The notes: generated by a model from the sequence alone, not told the origin. A stretch of DNA of 15,590 nt from Hyphomicrobiales bacterium (GCA_021775835.1 JAJFHC010000121.1:1-15590); one strand, 5' to 3'; shown: positions 7,415-14,600, counted from the stretch's first letter. Made by a program: numbers and translations.

Positions 7415-9643
7415 ATGGCCGTTGAGAATTCGGACCGTTCGCGGGCTCCATCGGGAAAAACCCGGGTATCTGCAGAATGGGCGAAATCGGGACTCTTGAC
7501 GGTCTCCACCAAAACTCTCGAAGGCCTTCGGGAGTTGTGGAAACTCGCGTCGCAGACACTGGCGTATCTGCGCACGAAAATTCCGAAGAAAACCGCGGCA
7601 GCGGATACCCAGGCATTTGCCGAGACTTCAGCGTCGACGTCATTGGCTTCGGAAGCGCCGTCTGCTGCATTTTCGACGTCCGAGTATTCCGTATCTGATT
7701 CTTTCACCTCGGACGACCCGGTGTCCCAAAACGAAGCCACAGGCGTCGACGCGCCGATGTCGCTGTGGAATCGACTGCTTGTCGCCCTTAGGCGGCGCCT
7801 GTCGTCGAGCCTGACCCGGCGCATCGTGTTCCTGAATGCAGCGGCACTTGTGTTGCTGGCGTCCGGCATTCTCTACCTCAATCAGTTCCGGGCGGGGTTG
7901 ATCGATGCCAGAGTCCAGAGCCTCCTGACTCAGGGCGAAATCATCGCCGGCGCAATTGCCGCCTCAGCCACGATCGACACCGAGTCGATCACGATCGACC
8001 CGGACCGGCTCCTCGATCTCAAGCCAGGCGAGACCATATCTCCGGTGGAAGACGACAGCTCGCTCGAGTTCCCGATCAACCCTGAACGCGCCGCACCGAT
8101 CCTGCGACGGCTGGTCCTGCCGACCAAATCCTGGGCCCGGATCTACGATTCCGAAGGTGAGTTGATTGTCGACTCCCGCAATCTGGAAGCCAGGGGTCAG
8201 ATCCTGAGTTTTGAATTGCAGACATCTGAGCCTGAACCGCCAGGCTTCTTCATCAGGCTTTGGGACGGGTTTGTCGGCTGGCTTCTGGCCAGCGACCTTC
8301 CCGTTCAGGATGAGACGCTGGGCGCCAACGGCCGGGGGTTTCCCGAAGTCGTTGCCGCCCTTAACGGCGCATCCGTGTCCATCGTGCGCGCTAACGAAAA
8401 GCACGAACTGATCGTTAGCGTGTCGGTTCCCATCCAGCGTTTCCGGGCCGTTCTGGGGGCCCTGGTGTTGTCCACTCAGGGCGGTGATATCGACGCTATC
8501 GTCCATGCCGAACGCTGGGCGATCATTCGTGTGTTCCTGGTGGCGCTCGCCGTGGCAGTCCTGCTGTCGATCCTGTTGGCTGGCACCATCGCCGAACCCA
8601 TGCGCCGGCTGGCGCGGGCGGCCGAACGGGTCCAGACCGGGAACAACAAGCGTGTCGAGATCCCCGATTTTTCCGTTCGTGGCGACGAGATCGGGCATCT
8701 GTCGACCGCCCTGCGGGACATGACCACAGCACTCTACAACCGGATCGATGCCATCGAGAGTTTTGCTGCTGATGTCGCCCATGAACTCAAAAACCCGCTG
8801 ACGTCGCTCAGAAGTGCAGTGGAGACTCTGCCGCTGGTAAAGGACGACAACTCCCGTCAACGTCTGATCACCATTGTCCAGGATGACGTCAAACGGCTGG
8901 ACCGCCTGATCAGCGACATTTCGGATGCATCCCGCCTCGATGCCGAACTGGCCCGTGCCGTCACCGTGCCCGTTGATATCGGGGTGCTTCTGGATGCCGT
9001 CGTGTCGGTGTTCAATGACACCCGCAAGTGGAACGACCCCCGGTTCACCTTGTCAGTCGATCGAAATGGTCAAAAAAAGGACGCGTTCGTCGTCATGGGC
9101 CATGACAGTCGATTGGGTCAGGTCGTCCGGAACCTGATCGGAAATGCCCGCTCGTTTGCGCCCAAGGGCAGCGAAGTCAAGTTAGTTGCCAGGCGAATCG
9201 GTAACGACGTTGAATTCCGCGTCGAAGACGAAGGGCCCGGTATCCGGGCGGAAAACCTGTCGAAGATCTTTGACCGGTTTCATACCGACCGGCCCGGCGA
9301 GGATCAGTTTGGCAAGAATTCCGGGTTGGGGTTGAGTATTTCCCGCCAGATCGTCGAAGCCCACAAGGGCCGGATCTGGGCGGAAAACCGGTTTGGGGAC
9401 AAGGATCGGCATCTTCCCGAGTCGCGTCGTTACGTGACCGGTGCACGTTTCGTCGTTCGGTTGCCTGCCGGAGATCGCCCCGAAAAGTCCCGCAACGATT
9501 CAGAGTCCACGACCGAAAAGGGCCAAAAACGCAGCACGCTCATGCACGCCTGGCGTTTCTGCAAACGCCAGATTAGCCGTGTGCCCTACAAACGGGTTGT
9601 GAAATCGGTTCGCAACTATCTGAACTCCTCCACCAATGACTGA
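7415..9643 (+). CDS. chvG: sensor histidine kinase ChvG
   Basis: Inner-membrane sensor kinase partnered with ChvI. TM1 lies at ~137-157 (VFLNAAALVLLASGILYLNQF, read as the usual ChvG opening) and TM2 at ~368-392. Between them is the periplasmic stimulus-sensing domain with KSWARIYDSEGELIVDSR. A HAMP domain (~390-440) precedes the phospho-acceptor His456 in AADVAHELKNPLTSL. The ATPase domain has the N box Asn577 (NLIGNARSFAP), DEGPGI (G1, Asp605) and GLGLSI (637-642). At 742 residues it is much longer than the ~550-600 usual for ChvG. The excess is a ~115-residue Ser/Thr/Ala/acidic-rich cytoplasmic N-terminal extension and a basic ~55-residue tail after the kinase core. A start at Met115 would give family length, but it has no ribosome site, whereas ATG 7415 follows chvI by 8 nt. 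The last 8 nt overlap hprK. Confidence 0.95.
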   Translation: MAVENSDRSRAPSGKTRVSAEWAKSGLLTVSTKTLEGLRELWKLASQTLAYLRTKIPKKTAAADTQAFAETSASTSLASEAPSAAFSTSEYSVSDSFTSDDPVSQNEATGVDAPMSLWNRLLVALRRRLSSSLTRRIVFLNAAALVLLASGILYLNQFRAGLIDARVQSLLTQGEIIAGAIAASATIDTESITIDPDRLLDLKPGETISPVEDDSSLEFPINPERAAPILRRLVLPTKSWARIYDSEGELIVDSRNLEARGQILSFELQTSEPEPPGFFIRLWDGFVGWLLASDLPVQDETLGANGRGFPEVVAALNGASVSIVRANEKHELIVSVSVPIQRFRAVLGALVLSTQGGDIDAIVHAERWAIIRVFLVALAVAVLLSILLAGTIAEPMRRLARAAERVQTGNNKRVEIPDFSVRGDEIGHLSTALRDMTTALYNRIDAIESFAADVAHELKNPLTSLRSAVETLPLVKDDNSRQRLITIVQDDVKRLDRLISDISDASRLDAELARAVTVPVDIGVLLDAVVSVFNDTRKWNDPRFTLSVDRNGQKKDAFVVMGHDSRLGQVVRNLIGNARSFAPKGSEVKLVARRIGNDVEFRVEDEGPGIRAENLSKIFDRFHTDRPGEDQFGKNSGLGLSISRQIVEAHKGRIWAENRFGDKDRHLPESRRYVTGARFVVRLPAGDRPEKSRNDSESTTEKGQKRSTLMHAWRFCKRQISRVPYKRVVKSVRNYLNSSTND

Positions 9644-10133
9644 AACCGTGCACGGAACCTGCGTTTGTATCGCGGGAACGGGTGTTCTGCTGGTCGGCCC
9701 TTCCGGAAGCGGTAAGTCTGATCTGGCATTGAGGCTGATCGACAATGGCGGCGTTCTGCATTCAGATGCTGAAAATAGCTCCGAATTGGTGTCCGATGAC
9801 CAGGTGGTTCTGCAGGCGTCTGGTGCAGCAGTCGTGGCCCGCCCGCCCGACAGCCTTGCCGGCCGGCTCGAAGTGAGGGGCGTGGGCATCCTACGCGTGC
9901 CCTATCTGGCAGAAACGGCGATCGGGCTCGTGATCCGCCTTGTGCCACCGGAAGAAGTGCGGCGACTGCCTGACCGGGATCGGTCCAAATTCAAGGTTTG
10001 TGGAATTGATCTGCCCTTGTTATGTCTTGCGCCCTTCGAGGCGTCGGCGCCGGCAAAAGCCAGGGCAGCGGCGCACGCAGTGTTGAATGATGGCTTTGCA
10101 GAATGGCTGGAACCGAACTTGCTGGACACATGA
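9636..10133 (+). CDS. hprK: HPr kinase/phosphorylase, short alphaproteobacterial form
   Basis: Cytoplasmic enzyme that phosphorylates HPr on serine using ATP and reverses this with phosphate. It has 165 residues, against ~310 in Firmicutes: the N-terminal half is missing, as is normal in Alphaproteobacteria. It opens with the catalytic-domain VHG (His6), followed by the P-loop GPSGSGKS (21-28), the acidic pair Asp54/Asp55 in LVSDDQV, and the signature LEVRGVGIL (78-86). Between the P-loop helix and the Asp pair there seem to be about ten extra residues (LHSDAENSSE) compared with relatives I recall. The ATG lies inside the end of chvG (ATGACTGA overlap), indicating coupled translation and linking sensor kinase output to PTS control. 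Confidence 0.95.
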   Translation: MTETVHGTCVCIAGTGVLLVGPSGSGKSDLALRLIDNGGVLHSDAENSSELVSDDQVVLQASGAAVVARPPDSLAGRLEVRGVGILRVPYLAETAIGLVIRLVPPEEVRRLPDRDRSKFKVCGIDLPLLCLAPFEASAPAKARAAAHAVLNDGFAEWLEPNLLDT

Positions 10134-10215
10134 TATCGCACTTGCCTATTGCGGCAGGCGCAGTCAAAGTTGGTCAGCCAAGTGAGGGAAAAATTGTGAG
10201 GAGGCGAGAGGGGAT

Positions 10216-10290
10216 ATGATTGCAGCCTGGAAAATCGCTCCTGCACGGTGCGGAGCACAAGAATTGCCGGCGCGGGGAGGCAGTCTGTGA
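10216..10290 (+). CDS. candidate 24-residue leader ORF coupled to the EIIA gene
   Basis: An ATG at 10216 opens 24 codons (beginning MIAAWKIAPARCG, ending ARGGSL). The ORF ends with TGA at 10288-10290, overlapping the GTG start (10287-10289) of the EIIA gene as GTGA. Two purine-rich sites precede it: GAGGAGG at 10198-10204 (11 nt before ATG) and GAGGGG at 10208-10213 (2 nt before). GC at third positions is only about half, lower than the neighbouring genes, which argues against long-standing coding selection. It is either a translated leader that couples or modulates EIIA synthesis, or a chance ORF in the 153-bp gap after hprK. Confidence 0.3.
   Translation: MIAAWKIAPARCGAQELPARGGSL
10274..10280 (+). 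promoter_or_regulatory. strong ribosome binding site that fixes the EIIA start
   Basis: GGGGAGG ends 6 nt before GTG 10287. The farther in-frame GTG at 10248 has no such site, and homologous EIIA proteins begin with the IGLVLVTHG strand, so 10287 is the start. Confidence 0.75.
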
Positions 10291-10694
10291 TTGGCCTCGT
10301 ACTGGTAACCCACGGCCAGCTCGCGTCAGAGTTTCGCGCGGCCATGGAGCATGTGGTTGGTCCGCAGGACAATGTGGAGACAATCTCAATCGGTCCCGAT
10401 GATGACATGGAGCAACGCCGCACGGAAATTCTCGAGGCCGTCGGTCGCGCAGACACCGGCAGCGGTGTCATCCTGCTGACCGATATGTTCGGCGGGACAC
10501 CATCAAATCTCGCCATTTCCGTCATGGAAAACGCCAATGTAGAGGTATTGGCAGGAATCAATCTGCCGATGCTGATCAAGTTAGCAAGCGTGCGCAACGA
10601 CGTACCGCTTGGGGAAGCTGTCGAGCAGGCTCAGGTGTCGGGTCGAAAATACATCAACGTGGCAAGCCAGGTGCTGTCCGGAGACGGGTCCTGA
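10287..10694 (+). CDS. manX: PTS EIIA component, mannose family
   Basis: Cytoplasmic phosphocarrier of 135 residues consisting of a single EIIA-Man domain. It begins IGLVLVTHGQLASEF, with His9 the expected phosphorylation site. The family motif LTDMFGGTPSNLA spans 64-76, and INLPMLIKLA (91-100) is also typical. There is no IIB domain and no IIC/IID permease gene beside it, so it should act in regulation rather than sugar uptake, as proposed for the incomplete PTS of Alphaproteobacteria. The name manX follows rhizobial usage. In relatives a rapZ gene often lies between hprK and this gene; here only a 153-bp gap is present. The HPr gene starts 5 nt after its stop. Confidence 0.93.
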   Translation: MIGLVLVTHGQLASEFRAAMEHVVGPQDNVETISIGPDDDMEQRRTEILEAVGRADTGSGVILLTDMFGGTPSNLAISVMENANVEVLAGINLPMLIKLASVRNDVPLGEAVEQAQVSGRKYINVASQVLSGDGS

Positions 10695-10699
10695 AGGCC

Positions 10700-11014
10700 A
10701 TGTCGCAGACCAGCAAGACTTGCCCGGAGGAACATCCGGACCGTGTGCCACCAACCCGGCGCCTCACAATCGTAAACGCCAAGGGCTTGCACGCCCGCGC
10801 GTCGGCCAAGTTTGTCCGTTGTGCCGAAACCTTCAAGTCACGCATCAATGTTTATCGGGACGGTCAGACCGTCGGTGGCACGTCGATCATGGGCTTGATG
10901 ATGCTGAACGCATACTGTGGCGCGACCATCGATGTGTCGGCCACGGGCCCGGATGCAATCGCTGCCCTTGACGCCATCGAAGCGCTTGTGACGGCGAAGT
11001 TCGAGGAAGAGTGA
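10700..11014 (+). CDS. ptsH: phosphocarrier protein HPr
   Basis: Small cytoplasmic phosphocarrier. The active-site histidine is His31 in NAKGLHARASAKF, and the regulatory serine is Ser62 in GGTSIMGLMMLNA, the expected target of the HprK encoded two genes upstream. It has 104 residues, compared with about 85-90 in enteric HPr. The difference is a polar N-terminal extension (~20 residues with CPEEHPDRVPPTRR) before the first beta strand. The AUG at 10700 follows EIIA by 5 nt; AAGG lies just upstream. Enzyme I would have to be supplied from elsewhere (PtsP is the usual partner). A weak GGCGA/TCGCC stem (10993-10997 / 11015-11019) followed by TTTT may end the operon, before the opposing oxidase gene. 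Confidence 0.95.
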   Translation: MSQTSKTCPEEHPDRVPPTRRLTIVNAKGLHARASAKFVRCAETFKSRINVYRDGQTVGGTSIMGLMMLNAYCGATIDVSATGPDAIAALDAIEALVTAKFEEE

Positions 11015-11037
11015 TCGCCTTTTGGTTTTGTCCTGCT

Positions 11038-12474
11038 CTAGGCCACCAGAAACCATGTGCTCATGCCGCTGGCCTGATGTTCCAGCATGTGACAATGCAG
11101 CATCCATTTGCCGGGGTTATCCGCGAGCAGGGCGATTTCAACGGTCTCTTCCCGATCCACGAGAACGGTATCCCTCATAGCCGAGGCTTCGGCACCGGTG
11201 GGCGCTGCCGATTGCGAAGCGCCTGCCGCGCGCCTTGAGACGATCTGAAAGTGATGCCCGTGCAGATGGATGGCGTGGGGCCACAATGTCTCGTTCTTGA
11301 GTTGCAACCTGATCGTTTCACCGAGTTTGGCGGTGAACAGAGGCTTGTCGGTCATGCCTGCAACACCATTGAAGGCCCAGGTCTGGGCATGTTTGGTTGC
11401 CAGAGTCCTGCCATCCAGAACTTCGCCCTTGTAGGATGCCGATTGCAGGAATCGCATGGCGCCTCCGGTCATCACAAGTTCTGAACGGGCCGCATTCGTG
11501 AGATCGGGACGCGGGACACTGTTCGCCCGCAGGGCTTGAGGCGCATCCGGTCGCGGCGGTCGTTCGCCCGGACCAGCTTCGCAGACCAGATATCCGGCAA
11601 CCAGATCTGAGTCGCCGCTGGATTCGACAATGGCAATTTCATCTCCGGTCTGCGCCTTGATGTCGACCAGCAGGTCGACCCGCTGGGATGGCGCAATGAC
11701 CGCACCTGTTTCAGGCGCGCGTTGTGGCGGAACGGGTTGACCGTCCAGCGCGACAATCCACGCCGATTGCCCCTTGATGCCGAAACTCATGATCCGGGCA
11801 TTGGCGGTATTGATGAGACGCAGTCGCACCCGGTCACCGGGCGCCACCGCCAACCTCTCGTACGCCTTGCCGTTCAGTGTCAGAATATTGCCCAGTCTTC
11901 CGGCATGGGACCAGTCCATCAGATGGCCGAGCGAAGATTCATGGAATTTGCCATTGTCTTCCAGACGCCAGTCGTCTGCGCAAATAGTATAGTCGCGGTC
12001 TACCTGGCCGGCTTCAATGTCGCCGTCGACGATCAATGTGCCGTAGAGACCACGGGCCAGTTGTTCCCAGGACCGGTGATGCGGGTGATACCAGTATGTG
12101 CCGGCATCCGGGGGAGCAAAGCGATAGACAAATTCGCCGCCGGGCGGGATGGGATCCTGAGTGAGGCCGGAGACCCCGTCCATGGCGTTGTCAATGCGCA
12201 GCCCATGCCAGTGAATTGTGGTTGGCTGCTCCAGTCGATTGAATACCTTGATGGTGACCGGTTGGCCTCTCTTCGCCCGCAACATCGGGCCTGGCACCGA
12301 TCCATCGTAGGACCAGACAGTGGTCTCACTAGCGGAGTCTTCAAGCAGAAGCGCCTTGGCATTCTCCACCGAAATCTCATAGTCGAATGAATCACGAGCC
12401 TTTCCAAGAAAGTTCAGGAAAGGGACCGTCGTTAAACCCAGGGAGCCAGCAACAAACGAACGTCTTGTTATCAT
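11038..12474 (-). CDS. multicopper oxidase, Tat-exported (three-domain, CueO/laccase-like)
   Basis: Predicted periplasmic copper enzyme of 478 residues coupling substrate oxidation to reduction of O2 to water. Starting from ATG 12474 it begins MITRRSFVAGSLGL, a twin-arginine signal (Arg4-Arg5). A longer GTG frame from 12531 would bury that signal. The ligand set is complete: HWH (88/90), HPH (130/132), HAIHLH (400/403/405) and HCHMLEH (460-466) with Cys461, His466 and axial Met471 for the type 1 site. Domain order is cupredoxin 3-2-1 as in CueO and bilirubin-oxidase relatives. I see no Met-rich copper-binding insert like that of CueO, so copper detoxification, phenol oxidation and other roles all remain possible. 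SD-like AGAGG lies ~10 nt upstream. It stands alone and faces the HPr gene tail to tail with a 23-nt gap. Confidence 0.94.
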   Translation of the reverse strand: MITRRSFVAGSLGLTTVPFLNFLGKARDSFDYEISVENAKALLLEDSASETTVWSYDGSVPGPMLRAKRGQPVTIKVFNRLEQPTTIHWHGLRIDNAMDGVSGLTQDPIPPGGEFVYRFAPPDAGTYWYHPHHRSWEQLARGLYGTLIVDGDIEAGQVDRDYTICADDWRLEDNGKFHESSLGHLMDWSHAGRLGNILTLNGKAYERLAVAPGDRVRLRLINTANARIMSFGIKGQSAWIVALDGQPVPPQRAPETGAVIAPSQRVDLLVDIKAQTGDEIAIVESSGDSDLVAGYLVCEAGPGERPPRPDAPQALRANSVPRPDLTNAARSELVMTGGAMRFLQSASYKGEVLDGRTLATKHAQTWAFNGVAGMTDKPLFTAKLGETIRLQLKNETLWPHAIHLHGHHFQIVSRRAAGASQSAAPTGAEASAMRDTVLVDREETVEIALLADNPGKWMLHCHMLEHQASGMSTWFLVA

Positions 12475-12865
12475 TTCAACGTGGCCTCTATTTCTGATCC
12501 CGGCCCATCCTAACCCGAATTCCATGACCACAACACGGAATCAATGTGTGCACCGCTTTCGACATCAGGCCGCGACGGTGTTTTCGCATGCCGGTCGATG
12601 TCCACGGCCACGGCGCCGGGAAGGAATGCGTTAGTCATGATTGCATGAATCTGCTGCCGGGCTTGACATTGAAGGCTGCCGAGCGCATGTATCTGTTACG
12701 TTTTCTCGTGATCGCGCGAATCGACGCATCAATGCGGCCGATATTGTCTAGAGAAATCTTTACCCCAATCCCCATCTGATCCAACTGCGCGTGGACATAT
12801 AGGAAACGGCTGACACCGGCTGCGCAACTGCGCGCGGGTCACGCCGACACAAGGAAAAACTTTTA
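12475..12865. other. 391-bp intergenic region between two divergent genes
   Basis: It separates the leftward oxidase gene from the rightward helicase gene. No ORF in it looks coding: the longest (12546-12779) gives a low-similarity, Cys/His/Arg-scattered peptide without a ribosome site. It holds one clear TTGACA box, a small palindrome TCATG-ATTG-CATGA (12635-12648), and, just before the helicase gene, AAGGA (12851-12855). I do not see a copper-responsive CueR/CsoR-type dyad that I could defend. Confidence 0.6.
12663..12691 (+). promoter_or_regulatory. candidate promoter for the helicase gene
   Basis: A consensus -35 box TTGACA (12663-12668) is followed after 17 bp by CATGTA (12686-12691), which matches the -10 consensus poorly. 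If it is used, the transcript would carry a leader of about 165 nt before the GTG start, compatible with the post-transcriptional control common for cold-induced RNA helicases. Confidence 0.35.
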
Positions 12866-14107
12866 GTGACTGTTTCAAATTTCGCCGAACTCGGACTGTC
12901 CGATCGGCTCTTGCGCGCGCTCGACGATGCGCAATACAAGACCCCGACACCAATTCAACAACAAGCCATACCGCTCTTGCTGGAAGGCAAGGACATTCTC
13001 GGTATCGCCCAGACCGGCACCGGCAAGACGGCGGCCTTTACCCTGCCGCTCCTGCACAACCTCGAAAACGACGGAAAAAAGACAGCACCCGGAAAGACGC
13101 GGGCATTGATTTTGGCGCCAACTCGGGAACTCGCTCTTCAGATCTCCGCCAGCATCAAGACCTATGGCCGGCGCATGCAAGTCCGTCAGACGGTCGTCAT
13201 GGGTGGTGTTTCCAAGCGCCCGCAAATGGAGGCCCTTCGCCGCGGCGTCGACATTCTGATTGCGACACCAGGCCGGCTACTCGATTTGATCAATCAACGG
13301 TGCATAAGCCTCAGCGATTGTGATTATCTCATTCTCGATGAGGCAGACCGCATGTTCGACATGGGCTTCATCCGCGATGTGCGCAAGATTTCGGCTATGC
13401 TGCCGAAGCAACGCCAGACGCTGCTGTTTTCGGCAACCATGCCGGCGGAAGTTGCTGTTCTCGCGGGAGAAATACTCAATCAGCCTGAGCGCATCCAGAT
13501 TGCAGCCAAGAGCGTCGCCGTGGAGCGTATCGAGCAACGTGTACACCATGTTGCCGCGGTCGCGAAGAAGGTGTTCCTGGCAAAGCTTCTCGAAGCCCCT
13601 GATCTTTCCAAGGTGATCGTCTTTACCCGCACAAAACACCGCGCCGACCAGGTTGTGAAACATCTCAGCCGTTCCAGTATCATTGCGGAAGCCATCCATG
13701 GCAACAAGTCCCAGAACGCACGTCAGCGGGCCCTCACCAACTTCAAGGCAGGTCGTTTGCGGGTCCTTGTCGCCACGGACATTGCGTCACGCGGGATCGA
13801 TGTGGACGACGTTACGCATGTGATCAATTTTGAATTGCCGAATGAGCCCGAATCCTACGTCCACCGGATCGGCCGCACGGCTCGCGCCGGCGCTGCCGGA
13901 GTGGCCATCTCTCTGTGCGATGCCGCTGAACGGCCGCAGCTGCGGGACATCGAGCGCCTGATCAAGCGCCCGTTGAAAGTCGTCGGCGAAAAGCCTGCCG
14001 AACTTGTTTCGTCGTCTGAAAAGAAGGCCAAGCAGCCGTCACGCAAGCCCTCGTCGGGCGCACGCCGTCGGCGGCGGCCCGGAAAAGTCGACCGGCGCGC
14101 GGCCTGA
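12866..14107 (+). CDS. rhlE: DEAD-box RNA helicase, RhlE type
   Basis: ATP-dependent RNA helicase of 413 residues for ribosome assembly or RNA unwinding. All core motifs are in order: the Q motif TPTPIQQQ (26-33), motif I AQTGTGKT (48-55), PTRELA (85-90), TPGR (134-137), DEAD (158-161), SAT (189-191), [10 protein letters not shown] (303-312) and HRIGRTAR (333-340). The N-terminal [14 protein letters not shown] is typical of RhlE. The last ~35 residues form a Lys/Arg/Ser-rich tail (from [10 protein letters not shown] on), a probable nonspecific RNA-binding extension; the RhlE name is by overall resemblance. The start is GTG 12866 with AAGGA 10 nt upstream. The stop codon lies in the loop of a GC-rich hairpin. 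A cold-shock protein gene follows, a combination consistent with a cold-adaptation role (inference). Confidence 0.93.
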   Translation: MTVSNFAELGLSDRLLRALDDAQYKTPTPIQQQAIPLLLEGKDILGIAQTGTGKTAAFTLPLLHNLENDGKKTAPGKTRALILAPTRELALQISASIKTYGRRMQVRQTVVMGGVSKRPQMEALRRGVDILIATPGRLLDLINQRCISLSDCDYLILDEADRMFDMGFIRDVRKISAMLPKQRQTLLFSATMPAEVAVLAGEILNQPERIQIAAKSVAVERIEQRVHHVAAVAKKVFLAKLLEAPDLSKVIVFTRTKHRADQVVKHLSRSSIIAEAIHGNKSQNARQRALTNFKAGRLRVLVATDIASRGIDVDDVTHVINFELPNEPESYVHRIGRTARAGAAGVAISLCDAAERPQLRDIERLIKRPLKVVGEKPAELVSSSEKKAKQPSRKPSSGARRRRRPGKVDRRAA

Positions 14108-14121
14108 CCGGCCGCGTATTT
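14098..14121 (+). terminator. rho-independent terminator of the helicase gene, stop codon in its loop
   Basis: CGCGGCC (14098-14104) pairs perfectly with GGCCGCG (14110-14116) around the loop TGACC, which contains the TGA stop (14105-14107). TATTTGTCTTT follows. The T tract is interrupted, so termination may be incomplete. Confidence 0.55.
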
Positions 14122-14146
14122 GTCTTTATGACGGCTTTGAGAATCC

Positions 14147-14175
14147 TTGACTTTTACCCAGAAATATTCTAAAGG
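14147..14175 (+). promoter_or_regulatory. candidate promoter of the cold-shock gene
   Basis: TTGACT (14147-14152) and TAAAGG (14170-14175) are spaced 17 bp apart in an AT-rich stretch that begins right after the helicase terminator. Initiation near 14182 would give a 5' leader of about 145 nt, a length usual for cspA-type genes whose leaders refold in the cold. Confidence 0.45.
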
Positions 14176-14305
14176 CCCTTCATACGTGTTGCATTTGTTT
14201 TGTGTTACTTGAATAGCCGGTTCGCCGATCATTTTATTTATCCCCTGACAATGTGAGCGTTTAAACCGATTGCGCGTCACTCAACGTGCGCTGCAAAATC
14301 AACAC

Positions 14306-14318
14306 TCCTGTTTGAGGA
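14306..14318 (+). promoter_or_regulatory. small hairpin covering the cold-shock gene's ribosome site
   Basis: TCCT (14306-14309) can pair with AGGA (14315-14318) across a 5-nt loop; the right arm is part of the ribosome site GAGGA (14314-14318), 7 nt before the ATG. A stem of four pairs is marginal and could only act as part of a larger leader fold, such as one including GCGC 14272-14275 with GCGC 14288-14291. Confidence 0.3.
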
Positions 14319-14325
14319 CAAGACT

Positions 14326-14535
14326 ATGACGACTGGTACCGTAAAGTGGTTTAACCCTGCCAAGGGCTTTGGATTCATCGAACCTGAAGAAGGCGGCAAT
14401 GACGCGTTCGTCCACATTTCTGCGGTTGAGCGTGCGGGTCTGAGCACACTTAACGAAGGCCAGAAGGTTTCCTATGATCTGACACCTGGTCAGAATGGCA
14501 AATCTTCTGCCGAAAATCTGTCTGTCGTTGAATAA
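14326..14535 (+). CDS. cspA: cold-shock domain protein (CspA family)
   Basis: Single cold-shock domain of 69 residues, the standard length, binding single-stranded RNA/DNA as an RNA chaperone. It opens [21 protein letters not shown], with RNP1 (KGFGFI, 13-18) and RNP2 (FVHIS, 28-32) and the aromatic surface Trp/Phe/Phe/Phe retained. The end [12 protein letters not shown] is the typical terminal strand. ATG 14326 has GAGGA 7 nt upstream. The gene has its own promoter candidate after a helicase terminator, so it is probably monocistronic or cotranscribed with the small genes to the right. Whether this copy is cold-induced cannot be read from the protein. Confidence 0.96.
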   Translation: MTTGTVKWFNPAKGFGFIEPEEGGNDAFVHISAVERAGLSTLNEGQKVSYDLTPGQNGKSSAENLSVVE

Positions 14536-14547
14536 CGATGACTTGCT

Positions 14548-14585
14548 CCGCCTCCAATTTCGATTGGAGGCGGCCGCCAAGGCGG
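14548..14585 (+). terminator. strong UUCG hairpin followed by a second short hairpin
   Basis: CCGCCTCCAAT (14548-14558) and ATTGGAGGCGG (14563-14573) form a perfect 11-bp stem closed by a TTCG tetraloop, starting 13 nt after the cold-shock stop. Immediately after it CCGCC (14574-14578) pairs with GGCGG (14581-14585). Neither is followed by a T run (the next bases are AAATAAC). This could therefore be a weak or Rho-assisted terminator, or a 3' end stabiliser that leaves read-through into the small genes possible. Confidence 0.6.
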
Positions 14586-14600
14586 AAATAACTAAAATCG

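Noticed and set aside
7964..8860. 298-codon minus-strand ORF opposite chvG, and the 307-codon one opposite chvI (6747-7670)
   Set aside because: Antisense shadows of well-supported two-component genes; no motif seen.
12635..12648. Palindrome TCATG-ATTG-CATGA that shares ATGATTGCAT with the 9-bp hairpin at 14601-14622
   Set aside because: The shared 10-mer is short and the flanking arms differ; two occurrences in the window are not enough to call a repeat family.
12546..12779. 77-codon ORF in the gap between the oxidase and helicase genes
   Set aside because: No ribosome site, no family resemblance, and it covers the TTGACA promoter box.
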